Shown: positions 50,093-59,625, counted from the stretch's first letter. The stretch: DNA of 64,000 bases from Neiella holothuriorum (GCF_019457915.1 NZ_JAHZSS010000007.1:1-64000); one strand, 5' to 3'. Program-made: numbers and translations. Notes: generated from the sequence alone by a model not told the origin.

Positions 50093-50865
50093 TTCACAGT
50101 CTCCGCAGCACGAATTGGCAATGTAACCAGATCAAATGGGGCTTGCTTGCGGGCCATACGAATTGCAGTCGTAATTGGGCTCAAGAACTCATCACCCAGT
50201 TGTACCCACTCACGTGCACTGTTATCCCATGCCCAAACATTTTTTTGGTCAAGAGACTGTGCAACAAAGGCGATACGGCCTAAGTGGAAGTAATCAACAG
50301 AGATGTCAGTACCTTGGTAGTTAAGCTTACCTTCGTAGGCGCGAATCTTCGTGCCGTACTCATTTTCTACCATGTACGCTTCGATAACTAAGCGGAATTG
50401 CTCAGAAACAGAAACGTTAGACATTGTCATGGCGTCGCGTAATTTAGTAACTCGATCGTTACGCTCGTCCATGTTGATTGGCACATCCAAAGCAACGAAT
50501 TGCTCTAATGTATCAATCATGCGGTACATCAATGGCACAACGCCACGAGCTGTTTTATCGATGCTATCAATTTGATCTTGCAACGAAGAAACAGCTTCTT
50601 CCTGGTCTTTAACCAGAACAGAAACGTGGTTGTTGTAAATAGTTTGATTTTCAATCTCGTCCAGAGTAGTACGGTACTCATCGAGAAGAATTTGAGTTTG
50701 GTCTACGACGTTATCAATTTTAGCTTGTGATTTTGCTGCATCTTTGTGAATTGCAGTACTAGCTTTTTGCACGTCGGTAAGAGGCTCTGAGATAGCCGTG
50801 CCTGACACGACCATAGCACCTGCAAGCGCAGTAGCTATCAGGCTTCTCTTGATCAATTTGGACAT
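50089..50865 (-). CDS. DUF3450 family periplasmic protein
   Basis: This 258-aa protein has a signal peptide (about 1-25) and then coiled-coil helices (STAIHKDAAKSQAKIDNVVD onward), ending in a conserved region with WAWDNSAREWVQLGDEF. DUF3450 members nearly always head TonB2/TtpC operons. The role is unknown; a periplasmic partner of the channel is plausible. The ATG at 50865 replaces a TTG three codons upstream. It is the first gene of the six-gene operon. Confidence 0.88.
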   Translation of the reverse strand: MSKLIKRSLIATALAGAMVVSGTAISEPLTDVQKASTAIHKDAAKSQAKIDNVVDQTQILLDEYRTTLDEIENQTIYNNHVSVLVKDQEEAVSSLQDQIDSIDKTARGVVPLMYRMIDTLEQFVALDVPINMDERNDRVTKLRDAMTMSNVSVSEQFRLVIEAYMVENEYGTKIRAYEGKLNYQGTDISVDYFHLGRIAFVAQSLDQKNVWAWDNSAREWVQLGDEFLSPITTAIRMARKQAPFDLVTLPIRAAETVK

Positions 50866-51476
50866 AGTTCCCAACCAACAATCGAATTGAACGGCCCCAT
50901 AATTAATTCACTGAATTAAAGCGGGGTATGAAGCTTTCATTAGTTTTTTATCACCACATCTATTTATGGTGATAATGGCGAAGAATATTCTACCATTTAC
51001 CCCATCATGTCAACGCGCTGAAGCGTCCGTCACAGGGCTAAACTGTTGTTTATTGACAACAGTCAAATAAACCGGTTTCGCATTTTTTGTAAAGACAGCT
51101 TTGTTCTTATAAAACAAAAAGATAAGACTAAAAATATTTAGTAAGTTGTTGATGTTTGGGGCGTTTTTTGGACTAATTTGTTAACGGAGTGAGGTTGTCT
51201 TTTACGTAAAAGCTGCGACGCCATACTGAATTAGATCCAATTATGTGATCGCACTCTCATTACAGCTTTGTTTCATATTTCTTTCATAACTAAAAGAAGT
51301 CCTCACTTTTGTTTGAAAAAAACAACAGGAAGTCGACTCTGGTCAAATATCAACCAACAAAGTTGTAAGAATCATTCAATAAATGAGAGGAAGCGCCAGC
51401 AACTGCTAAAAATTGGCTGGCGAGGTTAAGTGACGGGCACTGCGAGGTTTAATACAAAGACAAAAATCGCAAAAAT
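50866..51476. other. AT-rich promoter region of the TonB operon
   Basis: This 611-base gap contains no supportable gene. It holds three inverted repeats: TATCACCA/TGGTGATA (50949-50974), about 85-110 bases upstream of the DUF3450 start; CTGTTGT/ACAACAG (51043-51062); and CGCCAGC/GCTGGCG (51394-51423), which may mark the end of the methyltransferase transcript. No clear Fur box was found. Confidence 0.4.
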
Positions 51477-52364
51477 TTACTTTTGCCACAGTTGACCAAT
51501 AGCGACAACTTGGCCTTCAACAGATATTTCTTTATGTAAACTAAGACTTGCGCCTTTGGCCTCTAACAACTTGCACAGTCTGTCGATGCGCTGCTCTGTC
51601 AGCGCCGCGGCAACCATGTCTTCCATTCGTGCATAATAATCAACAAAACAACGTTCAATTGAGCCAACCAGGCCTTGTCGCTGTGCCTTATTGATCTTTA
51701 AAGCCTGTGCAAAAAAAGCGTTAGCCGCTTCGAACATGCCGGCTAGCGCGAGCTCGCGTTTGATCTGGTCCGGCGTATTCGCCATAAACGCATTAAAACT
51801 GTCTTTATATTCTTGCCGCTGAGGCTCGTTGCTTAATCGTTTTAAGATAGCAATCAGCTCCATAGCGCTATCTTTCGCAACAAGCGCTTGTTGATGCTCG
51901 GTAATTAGACGGGAGCTCGCTGGGTGCGCAATAAATGCAAATATTCCACCTTCAACAAGTACACGGAGAGCTTCTAGAAAGGCATTATCATTTGCGTATT
52001 CGATTCCGAATTGCGATACCACAACGTCATAAGTTTCATCCTCGAACGGCAGCTTCTCGGCGTTTACTTTTCCTTGGATCTTGAGGCGTGAGTCACTCGC
52101 ACTGACCGCAAAATTAGCTTTATTTAAGCTACTGTAATCCGTTGCATGCCAGTGACCTTGTTGCAGCATCGGTTGCGTTAGCAACAAGTTAGGCAGCGCA
52201 CCATTGCCACAGCAGACTTCTAAAATGGCGTTTTTAGGCGGTACAAGTGGCGCTGAGAAAACCTCCCCCCAAAACCCTTTAAGCGTCAGGCCATAAATAT
52301 CTTTTACATCATTTGGAATCGACGAATGCTGACCACTATTCCAATATGACTGCCAATGCTTCAT
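51477..52364 (-). CDS. Class I SAM-dependent methyltransferase
   Basis: This 295-aa protein has the SAM-binding motif ILEVCCGNGALPNLLL (about residues 48-63), a second acidic strand at HATDYSS and the motif DVVVSQFGIEYAN. This is the Methyltransf_11 fold. The C-terminal half is helical and unassigned. The substrate is unknown. AAGGAAA precedes the ATG. It follows receptor 4 on the same strand after a terminator. Confidence 0.82.
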   Translation of the reverse strand: MKHWQSYWNSGQHSSIPNDVKDIYGLTLKGFWGEVFSAPLVPPKNAILEVCCGNGALPNLLLTQPMLQQGHWHATDYSSLNKANFAVSASDSRLKIQGKVNAEKLPFEDETYDVVVSQFGIEYANDNAFLEALRVLVEGGIFAFIAHPASSRLITEHQQALVAKDSAMELIAILKRLSNEPQRQEYKDSFNAFMANTPDQIKRELALAGMFEAANAFFAQALKINKAQRQGLVGSIERCFVDYYARMEDMVAAALTEQRIDRLCKLLEAKGASLSLHKEISVEGQVVAIGQLWQK

Positions 52365-52379
52365 TTGCTTTCCTTTACC

Positions 52380-52413
52380 TAAAAAAGAAGCGAGCTCTAA
52401 GGCTCGCTTCTTT
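52380..52413 (-). terminator. Terminator of receptor 4
   Basis: AAGAAGCGAGC (52385-52395) pairs with GCTCGCTTCTT (52402-52412), and the minus strand then has a T run. It lies about 32 bases after the receptor stop codon. Confidence 0.88.
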
Positions 52414-52444
52414 ATTTAACAACTAAATTAGGATTTCTCCAGAT

Positions 52445-55063
52445 TTAGAACTTCTGCGTGTAAGTCGCGAAGTAAGTACGACCATAGATGCTGTACAGAT
52501 CTGAATCATATTGAAGATTTGAGTCAAGGATTGGATCTCGGTCAGTCAAGTTACGCACACCCATTGTTGCTGTTGCGTTCCAAGGGGTTGCATAGCTGTA
52601 TGATGCATCCCAAGTTGTCTGAGAACCCAAGTGACCTATTTGCTCATACGTTTCTGGGTCTTCAGTTTCTGCTTGGCTGTCAATGTATTGCGCAGAAATA
52701 TATGCGCTGTGGTTGTTCATTTCCCAGTCTACTTTCCAAGTGAAGCGCATTTCTGGCAGACCGTTACGACCGATTTTGTCGTTAACTGGGCCATCATAAT
52801 ACTCTTCATCATCGTAGTTCAGAACGTAGGTCAGGTCTAAGTTAGAACCAAACTCACCAAAGCTTGTTGCCAAACCATGGTAGTTCAACGTCAGATCTAA
52901 ACCAGAAGTTTCGAATTTATTACCGTTAACCTGAGGGGTAGTCGCTTCAAGAATTTTGCCATCCGGATTGTCATTCAAACGAAGAACTTCTCCCAGAGCC
53001 AAATTTCCGTAACCAACTTCAGCTTCTTCTTTCAGTAAAGCATCTAAGCTTACGAAGGTAATAACGTCTTCAACTTCCAAGTTGTAATATTCAAGACCAG
53101 CGTTAAAGTTTTCGGTAACGTCCCAAACAACACCAATATTGTAGAAAGAAGAGTCTTCAGCATCTAAATCTTCATTTGATTGACGTGTTACATCATATTG
53201 TTCTTCATCACAGTCACTTGCTGAAGTACCCTGAACTTCACAGTAGTGATAATCCGTTGCATCGTCAGCACTGAACGAATCAGCAGCATACAAGTCAGAC
53301 AGTGCCGGAGCACGGAAGCCTTCACCGTAAGACGCACGGACAATCAGACCATCCATAGGCTCATAACGAGCAGCAACTTTAGGAGCTACGTTGTCACCGA
53401 AGTCAGAGTAGTCATCGTAACGAAGCGCGATGCTCAACTCTAAGTTTTCCAATACAGGAACAGCAGCTTCGCCAAAGAATGCAGTTACGTCACGTGAACC
53501 ACCAGAACCGTTACCAGAAGAACCGATAATTTCGCCAGCAGCAGACTCAGCATCTACAGTAGAAGTGTAATCGTAGTCGATGTACTCAGCACCGAAGTAC
53601 CAACCAACAGTACCAGCAGGCAAGTCAAACGCTTCAAAGCTCACTCCGGCATTCCACATGTGGAAATCCATCACGTTATCAGCAGTCGTTTGGTGAGCAA
53701 TAGAAGCTACCGTAGCTTCGTCATTGCCTTCAGGGCCAAAGTTCCATTCACCATCAGCAACTAACGTTTCGATCGTTGGGCGGTGAACATAGCCAGTACC
53801 GGTGCTTTGGTTGTCCTGCTTGTTGTAGTGGTAAGACACATCCCACGTGTAACCTTCTAGTTCGCCAGTAAAGCCAACTTGAATATCTGTGGTGTAGTCA
53901 ACTACGGTAGTATCACGCGTACCAACGTCGGTGAAACGGTAGTAAACACGACCTGCATTCAGGTTATTTCCATTTTCATCTGTTGGTGCATTATAACCAG
54001 GAGTTAGCGCCACTTGACCTGCACCAACATTAAACCAACCCGCAGCAGGAGCGTAACGACCGAATGTTTCGTTACGAGTGAACATGGCCATCACGTTCAT
54101 AGAAACATCGCTAGAAATTTCGTAATCAGCGCTCAAATAACCGGCAGTGTAATCACGATCGGCGTGGTCAGCAGCTTCAGACGTATAGTCATATCCGCAG
54201 ACGAAATCACCATCACCCCAATCATAGATATTACCGCCACCGGCCATCGCTTCATTGTCACAAGCGGCCATTGGTGCAAATTGACCAGCTGTGAAATCTA
54301 AAAAGTTACGAGCATAAACAGAAATACCGGTGGTATCTCCATAATCTGTCGCGTCATGACCTGTTGCTCGAGAATACCAACGATCACGTTGATAAATGAT
54401 GTCACGGCTCAGGTGCTCAATAGAAACAGTAGCGCTACCTTTATCACCAGTAATACCGGCTACTGCGTGAGCTTTCCACTCATCGCCGCCTTCTTGGTCT
54501 GGAGAAGTCAATGTTGCTGAAATCTCAGCGCCATCGTAATCGCGTTTAGTGATGATGTTTACAACACCAGCAACGGCGTCAGAACCATATACAGCTGATG
54601 CACCATCAGTCAGAACTTCAATGCGCTCAATTGCAGCAGTAGGAATGGTGTTCAAGTTTACTGCGGTACCACCCATAGTAGGTGAACCTGGCAAACGACG
54701 GCCATTGATCAGTACCAGAGTACGCTCAGCACCAGCACCACGTAAGTTGATGTTGGACTGGCTCTGCCAAGTACTACCAGAGCTTTCAGAGAAAGAACCG
54801 AAGGTGTTCAGGTTGCTGTTACGCAGCATGTCGGCGATAGAAAACTCACCCGCTTTAGCAACTTCACCCATGTCGATAATGGAAACAGGTGATGAACCTT
54901 CCATATCAGTACGTTTAATACGAGAGCCTGTTACCTGGATGCGCTCGGCATCATCAGCACCTGCATCTTCTGCATAAGCAGGAATGGCAGCGGCAGTAGA
55001 AGCAGCGGCGGCACCGAACACGGCATAGCGCACTGCTGCAGCAAGTTTATTGCTAGCAAACAT
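52445..55063 (-). CDS. TonB-dependent receptor, VTGSRIKR type
   Basis: This 872-aa outer-membrane receptor is unrelated in detail to the three glycan-type paralogs. The signal peptide ends at AYA (31). RIQVTGSRIKRTDMEGSSPV follows, then a plug with LRGAGAERTLVLINGRRLPG and DGASAVYGSDAVAGVVNII, and a barrel ending in Phe. This group is common in Alteromonadales and is often linked to peptides or other organic nutrients, without a fixed substrate. GGGAGA precedes the ATG. No AAGCGCTT operator is present upstream. Confidence 0.93.
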   Translation of the reverse strand: MFASNKLAAAVRYAVFGAAAASTAAAIPAYAEDAGADDAERIQVTGSRIKRTDMEGSSPVSIIDMGEVAKAGEFSIADMLRNSNLNTFGSFSESSGSTWQSQSNINLRGAGAERTLVLINGRRLPGSPTMGGTAVNLNTIPTAAIERIEVLTDGASAVYGSDAVAGVVNIITKRDYDGAEISATLTSPDQEGGDEWKAHAVAGITGDKGSATVSIEHLSRDIIYQRDRWYSRATGHDATDYGDTTGISVYARNFLDFTAGQFAPMAACDNEAMAGGGNIYDWGDGDFVCGYDYTSEAADHADRDYTAGYLSADYEISSDVSMNVMAMFTRNETFGRYAPAAGWFNVGAGQVALTPGYNAPTDENGNNLNAGRVYYRFTDVGTRDTTVVDYTTDIQVGFTGELEGYTWDVSYHYNKQDNQSTGTGYVHRPTIETLVADGEWNFGPEGNDEATVASIAHQTTADNVMDFHMWNAGVSFEAFDLPAGTVGWYFGAEYIDYDYTSTVDAESAAGEIIGSSGNGSGGSRDVTAFFGEAAVPVLENLELSIALRYDDYSDFGDNVAPKVAARYEPMDGLIVRASYGEGFRAPALSDLYAADSFSADDATDYHYCEVQGTSASDCDEEQYDVTRQSNEDLDAEDSSFYNIGVVWDVTENFNAGLEYYNLEVEDVITFVSLDALLKEEAEVGYGNLALGEVLRLNDNPDGKILEATTPQVNGNKFETSGLDLTLNYHGLATSFGEFGSNLDLTYVLNYDDEEYYDGPVNDKIGRNGLPEMRFTWKVDWEMNNHSAYISAQYIDSQAETEDPETYEQIGHLGSQTTWDASYSYATPWNATATMGVRNLTDRDPILDSNLQYDSDLYSIYGRTYFATYTQKF

Positions 55064-55488
55064 GATTTATTTTCTCCCTGGACCACGTTTAGACGCGGTT
55101 TATTGTTTATTTACCAGTTAGCCTGGTTATATCTCACCAAGTCGTAAGCGACCTGATCTGTCGCGTCTGATATAACCACAGTCAGAAATGTGACGTCAAC
55201 AACTTTTTTAACCTTGATTAACAAAAGGCAGGCATTTCGAAACAAAAGCGATTCAACATTAACTTTTGCTATGTATACAATTTATTAATCATAACTATCA
55301 AATAGTTAACACAAGTGAAATATGATGATTTCACACTCTGAAACAAAATAAATATATTGAAATAATGAATAGTTATTCACGAATAAAGTGAAGCTATCGG
55401 TTTGTCATAGAAAAAAAAGATCCCATTCTGGTGCGACTAGGCAAACAGGTCTTTGATAGAATGACGGCTTCTTTCGCGTTGAGGCACA
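55064..55488. other. Divergent promoter region of receptor 4 and the TauE/SafE gene
   Basis: This 425-base AT-rich gap has no gene. It should contain both outward promoters. No convincing operator or riboswitch was seen. Confidence 0.4.
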
Positions 55489-56259
55489 ATGTTGGACTTA
55501 GTTTCTACTGATATTTGGGTGATGCTCAGCCTTGCGGCTTTGCTTGCGGGTTTCATCGATGCGATTGCTGGCGGCGGTGGTTTGTTGACCATTCCAGCCC
55601 TACTCTTTACCGGTATGCCCCCTCATCTAGCATTAGGTACCAATAAACTGGCTGCCACCTTTGGCAGTTGCACTGCTAGCATTACCTTTTATCGCAAACG
55701 TTTATTTTTTCCTCAACGTTGGCGTTGGGCAATGGTATGTACAGCAATTGGAGCCATGCTCGGCACGATTGCAGCCTACAACATCAGTTCACAAGCATTA
55801 GAAAAAGCATTGCCTGCTATCGTATTGTGCACAGCTATCTACACCTTAATCACCAAGCTTAAAGATGAATCAAACGGCAATGAATTTGCCGCCGAAGCAA
55901 GTCCGCTAAAACAGGGCTTACAAGGTGTCGGGCTGGGGTTTTACGATGGCATTGCAGGTCCTGGAACCGGCGCGTTTTGGACACTTTCGACACTAAAGCT
56001 CCACAAATTGAACCTGCTTTTCTCTTCTGGTGTTGCTCGCACCATGAACTTCATCAGCAATGCGGTAAGCCTTGTCACATTCGTTATATTGGGGCAAGTC
56101 AACTGGTTGGTGGGACTCAGTATGGGCTTGTGTATTATGACAGGAGCATACCTTGGTGCTCATTCAGCAATTCGCTTTGGCGCTAATTTGATACGGCCAG
56201 TGTTCATCCTTGGCGTGTCAGCAATGGCCATCAAATTATGCTGGGACGCCTGGTTATGA
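55489..56259 (+). CDS. TauE/SafE (YfcA) family membrane permease
   Basis: This 256-aa polytopic protein belongs to the TauE/SafE family of anion permeases or exporters. The N-terminal GFIDAIAGGGGLLTIPALL and the mirrored GFYDGIAGPGTGAFW in the second half are the duplicated family motif. Sulfite or sulfoacetate export is known for some members; the substrate here is unknown. GAGG precedes the ATG. The next gene starts within its stop codon. Confidence 0.9.
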   Translation: MLDLVSTDIWVMLSLAALLAGFIDAIAGGGGLLTIPALLFTGMPPHLALGTNKLAATFGSCTASITFYRKRLFFPQRWRWAMVCTAIGAMLGTIAAYNISSQALEKALPAIVLCTAIYTLITKLKDESNGNEFAAEASPLKQGLQGVGLGFYDGIAGPGTGAFWTLSTLKLHKLNLLFSSGVARTMNFISNAVSLVTFVILGQVNWLVGLSMGLCIMTGAYLGAHSAIRFGANLIRPVFILGVSAMAIKLCWDAWL

Positions 56260-56810
56260 GTACGTCCGCTCTGATTGATACCTTGCTCGCAAAGGTAACG
56301 CAAACGAAGCAGTTATTAGCGCCATCCTTGGCGTTAGCAAAGCAAGAACACGTCTTGGATATCACGCCCATTAGCCAAGCGTCGTTTGAGTCGTTAAGTC
56401 ACACTTCATCGGTCCATGAGTTGTCCCGAGCATTGATTTTCATCGAGCAACAATTGGCGCAACTGAATGCTTCACTAAGCAATAATAAGGATTCCGGCAA
56501 CATTTCGTTACATCGTGTTAACATAATTGGCGATAATTTAGTAAAAGTTTGGCGTGCCATAAGTATAAAAAACAAGCAAGCAAAGCCTATTCGTCGTAAA
56601 AGCGGCAACTTTCACAAGAATTATGAAATCGACTGGCGCAACCCTAGTGCTGAATTGGCAAAATTAAAGCAGTTTGAAATTCGCCTCCAGCAACAGCTAA
56701 CCCAATTAATCGATGAACGAGCCAGTGCCCACAAAACCGACTATGCTCGAGAGCGTTTACAACGCTGTCGCGATACCATCACTCAATTGCAAAACACCAT
56801 TAAGAAATAA
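56256..56810 (+). CDS. priC: Probable primosomal replication protein PriC
   Basis: A 184-aa, highly helical basic protein. Its C-terminal pattern (FEIRLQQQLTQLIDERASA, then RERLQRCRDTITQLQ) resembles PriC, which reloads DnaB at stalled forks. PriC is poorly conserved, so this rests on length, helix pattern and the RCR motif. The ATG at 56256 overlaps the upstream stop codon (ATGA). An upstream TTG at 56238 is less likely. Confidence 0.6.
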   Translation: MSTSALIDTLLAKVTQTKQLLAPSLALAKQEHVLDITPISQASFESLSHTSSVHELSRALIFIEQQLAQLNASLSNNKDSGNISLHRVNIIGDNLVKVWRAISIKNKQAKPIRRKSGNFHKNYEIDWRNPSAELAKLKQFEIRLQQQLTQLIDERASAHKTDYARERLQRCRDTITQLQNTIKK

Positions 56811-56815
56811 ACGCC

Positions 56816-57415
56816 ATGAAAAAATTAAATGCCCTTGTTGCGAGCTGCTTGTTCTTTTTCCTGTTGGCCAATGTTGCCCATGCCGCCAATTTATCGGTGC
56901 CTGAACACTTGCAAATTGTCACCATCAATGGCGAAAAGCAACAATGGTACTTACTGATGGATAAAGACGACTATCCATTAAATGAAGGCATTAACACCAT
57001 ATCTGTTCGGTATCGTGATTTAATCGAATCGGACTATGACGACACGCATCAAACCGTTACATCAGAGCCAGTTCAACTAACGTTCAACGCAGTATCGGGT
57101 CAAACGTATACGTTAACGGCAGCGCGCCCCGAAAGCGAAGACGCCGCCAGTGCTTTTGCCAAAAAACCAAAAATTGACGTTACTCAACAAGGCCAGCACA
57201 TAGAGCTCCTAAAGCCTATCTATACTGCCGCGTCAAGAGCTGCTCCCATCACGGCTACAGAACATCCCGTGAGTCGCCAAATACAACAAACGCAAGCCAC
57301 TCCGCCCCCAAACACGGCGGCAACTGCAGCCAAAATGTTGCGTTATTGGTGGCAGCAGGCCGATCCTGCAACACAACAAGCATTCCTAAACGAAGTTGAA
57401 AGCCAGGCTAACTAA
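56816..57415 (+). CDS. DUF2057 family periplasmic protein
   Basis: This 199-aa protein has a signal peptide (1-23, ending AHA). SVPEHLQIVTINGEK and the central RYRDLIESDYDDTHQTVTSE fit DUF2057 (YccT-like). A low-complexity Gln/Thr/Pro linker precedes a C-terminal helical tail with MLRYWWQQADPATQQAFL. The function is unknown. It lies 5 bases after the PriC-like gene, probably in one transcript with TauE/SafE. Confidence 0.8.
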   Translation: MKKLNALVASCLFFFLLANVAHAANLSVPEHLQIVTINGEKQQWYLLMDKDDYPLNEGINTISVRYRDLIESDYDDTHQTVTSEPVQLTFNAVSGQTYTLTAARPESEDAASAFAKKPKIDVTQQGQHIELLKPIYTAASRAAPITATEHPVSRQIQQTQATPPPNTAATAAKMLRYWWQQADPATQQAFLNEVESQAN

Positions 57416-57500
57416 TTCACACTTGCACCCTTTGAGTTATGACGACTTCACCTAAGTGTGTTAAACATGAAGGGCTGCAGAAAAGAGGACTTGATGCCAT

Positions 57501-57770
57501 ATGATTTTCGATAATTTGTACAACTATAACGAACGCCTGATCGCCGATTACATCAGCAAGTTGCCGCTGCTCGAGGATAAAGATCCTGAGTATTTAGCAG
57601 ACTTATGCTGTTTAGCCCTAAACCAGCTACCGGCACGCTATATTCGTCACGAAGTCGATATGGCTTTTTACTTGCCCGCCTCAGAGCGCTTAACCATGGA
57701 AATGAAAGTGCGAGAAGCAGTTGATAAGTCTATTGTGTTTCTAGAGTCAGACAAATCACTCAGAAGCTAA
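57501..57770 (+). CDS. Late competence ComFB-family protein
   Basis: An 89-aa protein matching the ComFB fold: NYNERLIADYISKL, then DLCCLALNQLPARYIRHEVD with the conserved Cys and the LPxRY motif. Homologs in cyanobacteria have recently been reported to bind cyclic di-GMP. If that holds here, it could be a receptor for the messenger made by enzymes such as the GGDEF protein at 8873-9754. GAGGA lies upstream of the ATG. Confidence 0.8.
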   Translation: MIFDNLYNYNERLIADYISKLPLLEDKDPEYLADLCCLALNQLPARYIRHEVDMAFYLPASERLTMEMKVREAVDKSIVFLESDKSLRS

Positions 57771-57798
57771 TCCTCGTAACGCGCCAATTCAACAACAC

Positions 57799-57829
57799 AA
57801 AAGGGCTCGCCTCTCGGTAAGCCCTTTTG
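57799..57829 (+). terminator. Terminator after the ComFB-like gene
   Basis: AAAAGGGCT (57799-57807) pairs with AGCCCTTTT (57820-57828). The tail is short. The following 57830-58140 has no gene and ends in the ribosome site of the next lipoprotein. Confidence 0.75.
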
Positions 57830-58140
57830 AGCAATTCTTTCTATTTTATGCTTTTATTCGCCTGCAAATAGTTTAGCCCCCCGCCCTCACTCAGAGCTTC
57901 GAGCATCTTTATATTTCAGCTCCAAACAGGGGCGCCAATCATAGACTTCAGACATCACGCCATCAATCACGTTGCTATCCATAAATCCGGCGACTGTATC
58001 ACCTAGTGAGACAGCTTATGCCAAGCAGCACTATTTTTTAACTACCATAACCGCTCTATCATCAGCTTCAACATTTAAACATTAGCCACGCAATCGTGTT
58101 GCTTGGCAACATCCCGTATAGATAATTGGAGGTCGTGATC

Positions 58141-58710
58141 ATGAAAAATAAACAACCGCTCGGAACGCTTTTAATGGCTGCGATGGCAATGTTATTAGCC
58201 GGCTGTGCTTCAACACCAAAAGTTGAAGCGGATTATGCCAATGACTTTAACTTTGCCCATTTAGAAACCTTTTATATGGTGCCAATTAGTAACAACACGT
58301 ACGCAGGCCAACCAGGCTACAGTCTCACTGATCAGCGTATTAACGAGTCGGTCAAAACCTATTTGACCAACCGAGGCATGAAAGAAGTACCAGCAGAGCA
58401 CGCCGACGTGTTGGTGTCTCATTACGTCACCAGTGAGGACAAAACCCAAGTGCGAACCCATAACACCCGTTATGCGCACAGCTCCAGATACAACCGGTAT
58501 GCGGTTGGCCATGGTTGGGGAAATGACATTAGTGTGCGCCAATTCACTGAAGGGCAATTGCTCATCGACTTGGTCAACCCTAAAACTGATTTAGTGGTGT
58601 GGCGCGGTGTTGGCAGTAAGAAACTTAAAAGTTCAGCCAACTCTGAACAGAAGACAGACACTATCAACGAATACGTTGAAGCCATGTTTTCGGAAGTACC
58701 AGGCTGGTAA
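58141..58710 (+). CDS. DUF4136 domain lipoprotein
   Basis: This 189-aa protein has lipobox LAGC (Cys22) and Ala at the following position, favouring the outer membrane. The body (DYANDFNFAHLETFYMV, then VLVSHYVTSEDKTQV and LVVWRGVGSKKL) fits DUF4136. Function is unknown. GGAGG lies 7 bases before the ATG at 58141, which excludes the earlier in-frame ATG at 58126. It is followed by its own terminator. Confidence 0.88.
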   Translation: MKNKQPLGTLLMAAMAMLLAGCASTPKVEADYANDFNFAHLETFYMVPISNNTYAGQPGYSLTDQRINESVKTYLTNRGMKEVPAEHADVLVSHYVTSEDKTQVRTHNTRYAHSSRYNRYAVGHGWGNDISVRQFTEGQLLIDLVNPKTDLVVWRGVGSKKLKSSANSEQKTDTINEYVEAMFSEVPGW

Positions 58711-58737
58711 CAAACGCCTCAACAATCCGGTCAATTC

Positions 58738-58776
58738 GCCCCTTTAACGCCTCTCGCGTTCAAAGGGGCTTTTTGT
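58738..58776 (+). terminator. Terminator of the DUF4136 gene
   Basis: GCCCCTTT with AACGC pairs with GCGTT and AAAGGGGC around CTCTC, followed by five T. Confidence 0.88.
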
Positions 58777-58975
58777 TTTGGCTAATCCGTCACCGAACGC
58801 TTCCAGGTAGCCGTAAAGAATCAACCAACCGACGCTACCTCAAACGACTTTTCATTCTTAACTGTTCCACTCAGCGGTACAGTCATTTCCAGTTCAACCT
58901 GTTTTTCCCTGCCACAGCAGCGCATAAAATGAGTCCAACATTGAGTCACACAACAAAACACATTTGGAGAACATC

Positions 58976-59395
58976 ATGACCATTATTAATCGCAAACGTA
59001 TCGCGCTGCTATCAGGTATTTTTGGCCTTCTGTCGGTTTCATCCGTATCGGCGGTTGAACACACAAGCGCAGAACAGCACTTAATTAATGTTGCAGGCAA
59101 AGCCATTTATATGAACGAGCATTGCGGTACCGACATCGAGAAAGAAAAGTTCTTCGAAGTTGCCAAACTGTCAGTGTTTGCCAATGGTATCGACTCGAGT
59201 GACATGGCCAATGTGGACTGGCAAGGCCTGCAAACGTCAGCTCATCGCGCCTATTATGACTATGCTGTGGCCAACCCAGATGGAAAGGCTTGTAACGACT
59301 TGTTAGATCGCTCCGCAAGTGTATTGCCCCTTATAGAAAAACGCGGCATGGCGCTTGATATGGACTTGGAAATGGAACAAGAAATGGTGCAATAG
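58976..59395 (+). CDS. Small secreted protein of unknown function
   Basis: This 139-aa protein has a signal peptide (about 1-26, ending SVSA). The mature part is acidic and helical with two Cys (EHCGTD and KACNDLL) that could form a disulfide in the periplasm. No family is recognised. GGAG lies 6 bases before the ATG at 58976, ruling out the earlier ATG at 58964. A terminator follows at 59502-59526. Confidence 0.7.
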   Translation: MTIINRKRIALLSGIFGLLSVSSVSAVEHTSAEQHLINVAGKAIYMNEHCGTDIEKEKFFEVAKLSVFANGIDSSDMANVDWQGLQTSAHRAYYDYAVANPDGKACNDLLDRSASVLPLIEKRGMALDMDLEMEQEMVQ

Positions 59396-59501
59396 GCGCG
59401 GCGAGATTAAGACCTTGTTGTCCCCTCAGCCAGCGCAATTTTCTAGTTCGCCCACCAAGTCGCTCCGAAACGAGCCAACCGCGCATCAAGTATCTTCACC
59501 G

Positions 59502-59526
59502 AAGCCACCATCTAGGTGGCTTTTTT
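59502..59526 (+). terminator. Terminator after the small secreted protein gene
   Basis: AAGCCACC (59502-59509) pairs with GGTGGCTT (59515-59522), followed by T residues. Confidence 0.8.
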
Positions 59527-59625
59527 ATTGCTACGTAACGCGGTTATTTCGTGACCTTCCGCGCTCGTAATTCAACTGGGCAATCGATATAGTTTGGTAA
59601 CAAGACCAAAAAAGAATGCGAGCAT

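Noticed and set aside
51881-51890. CAAGCGCTTG palindrome
   Set aside because: It lies inside the methyltransferase coding sequence and does not match the TGwAAGCGCTTwC flanks.
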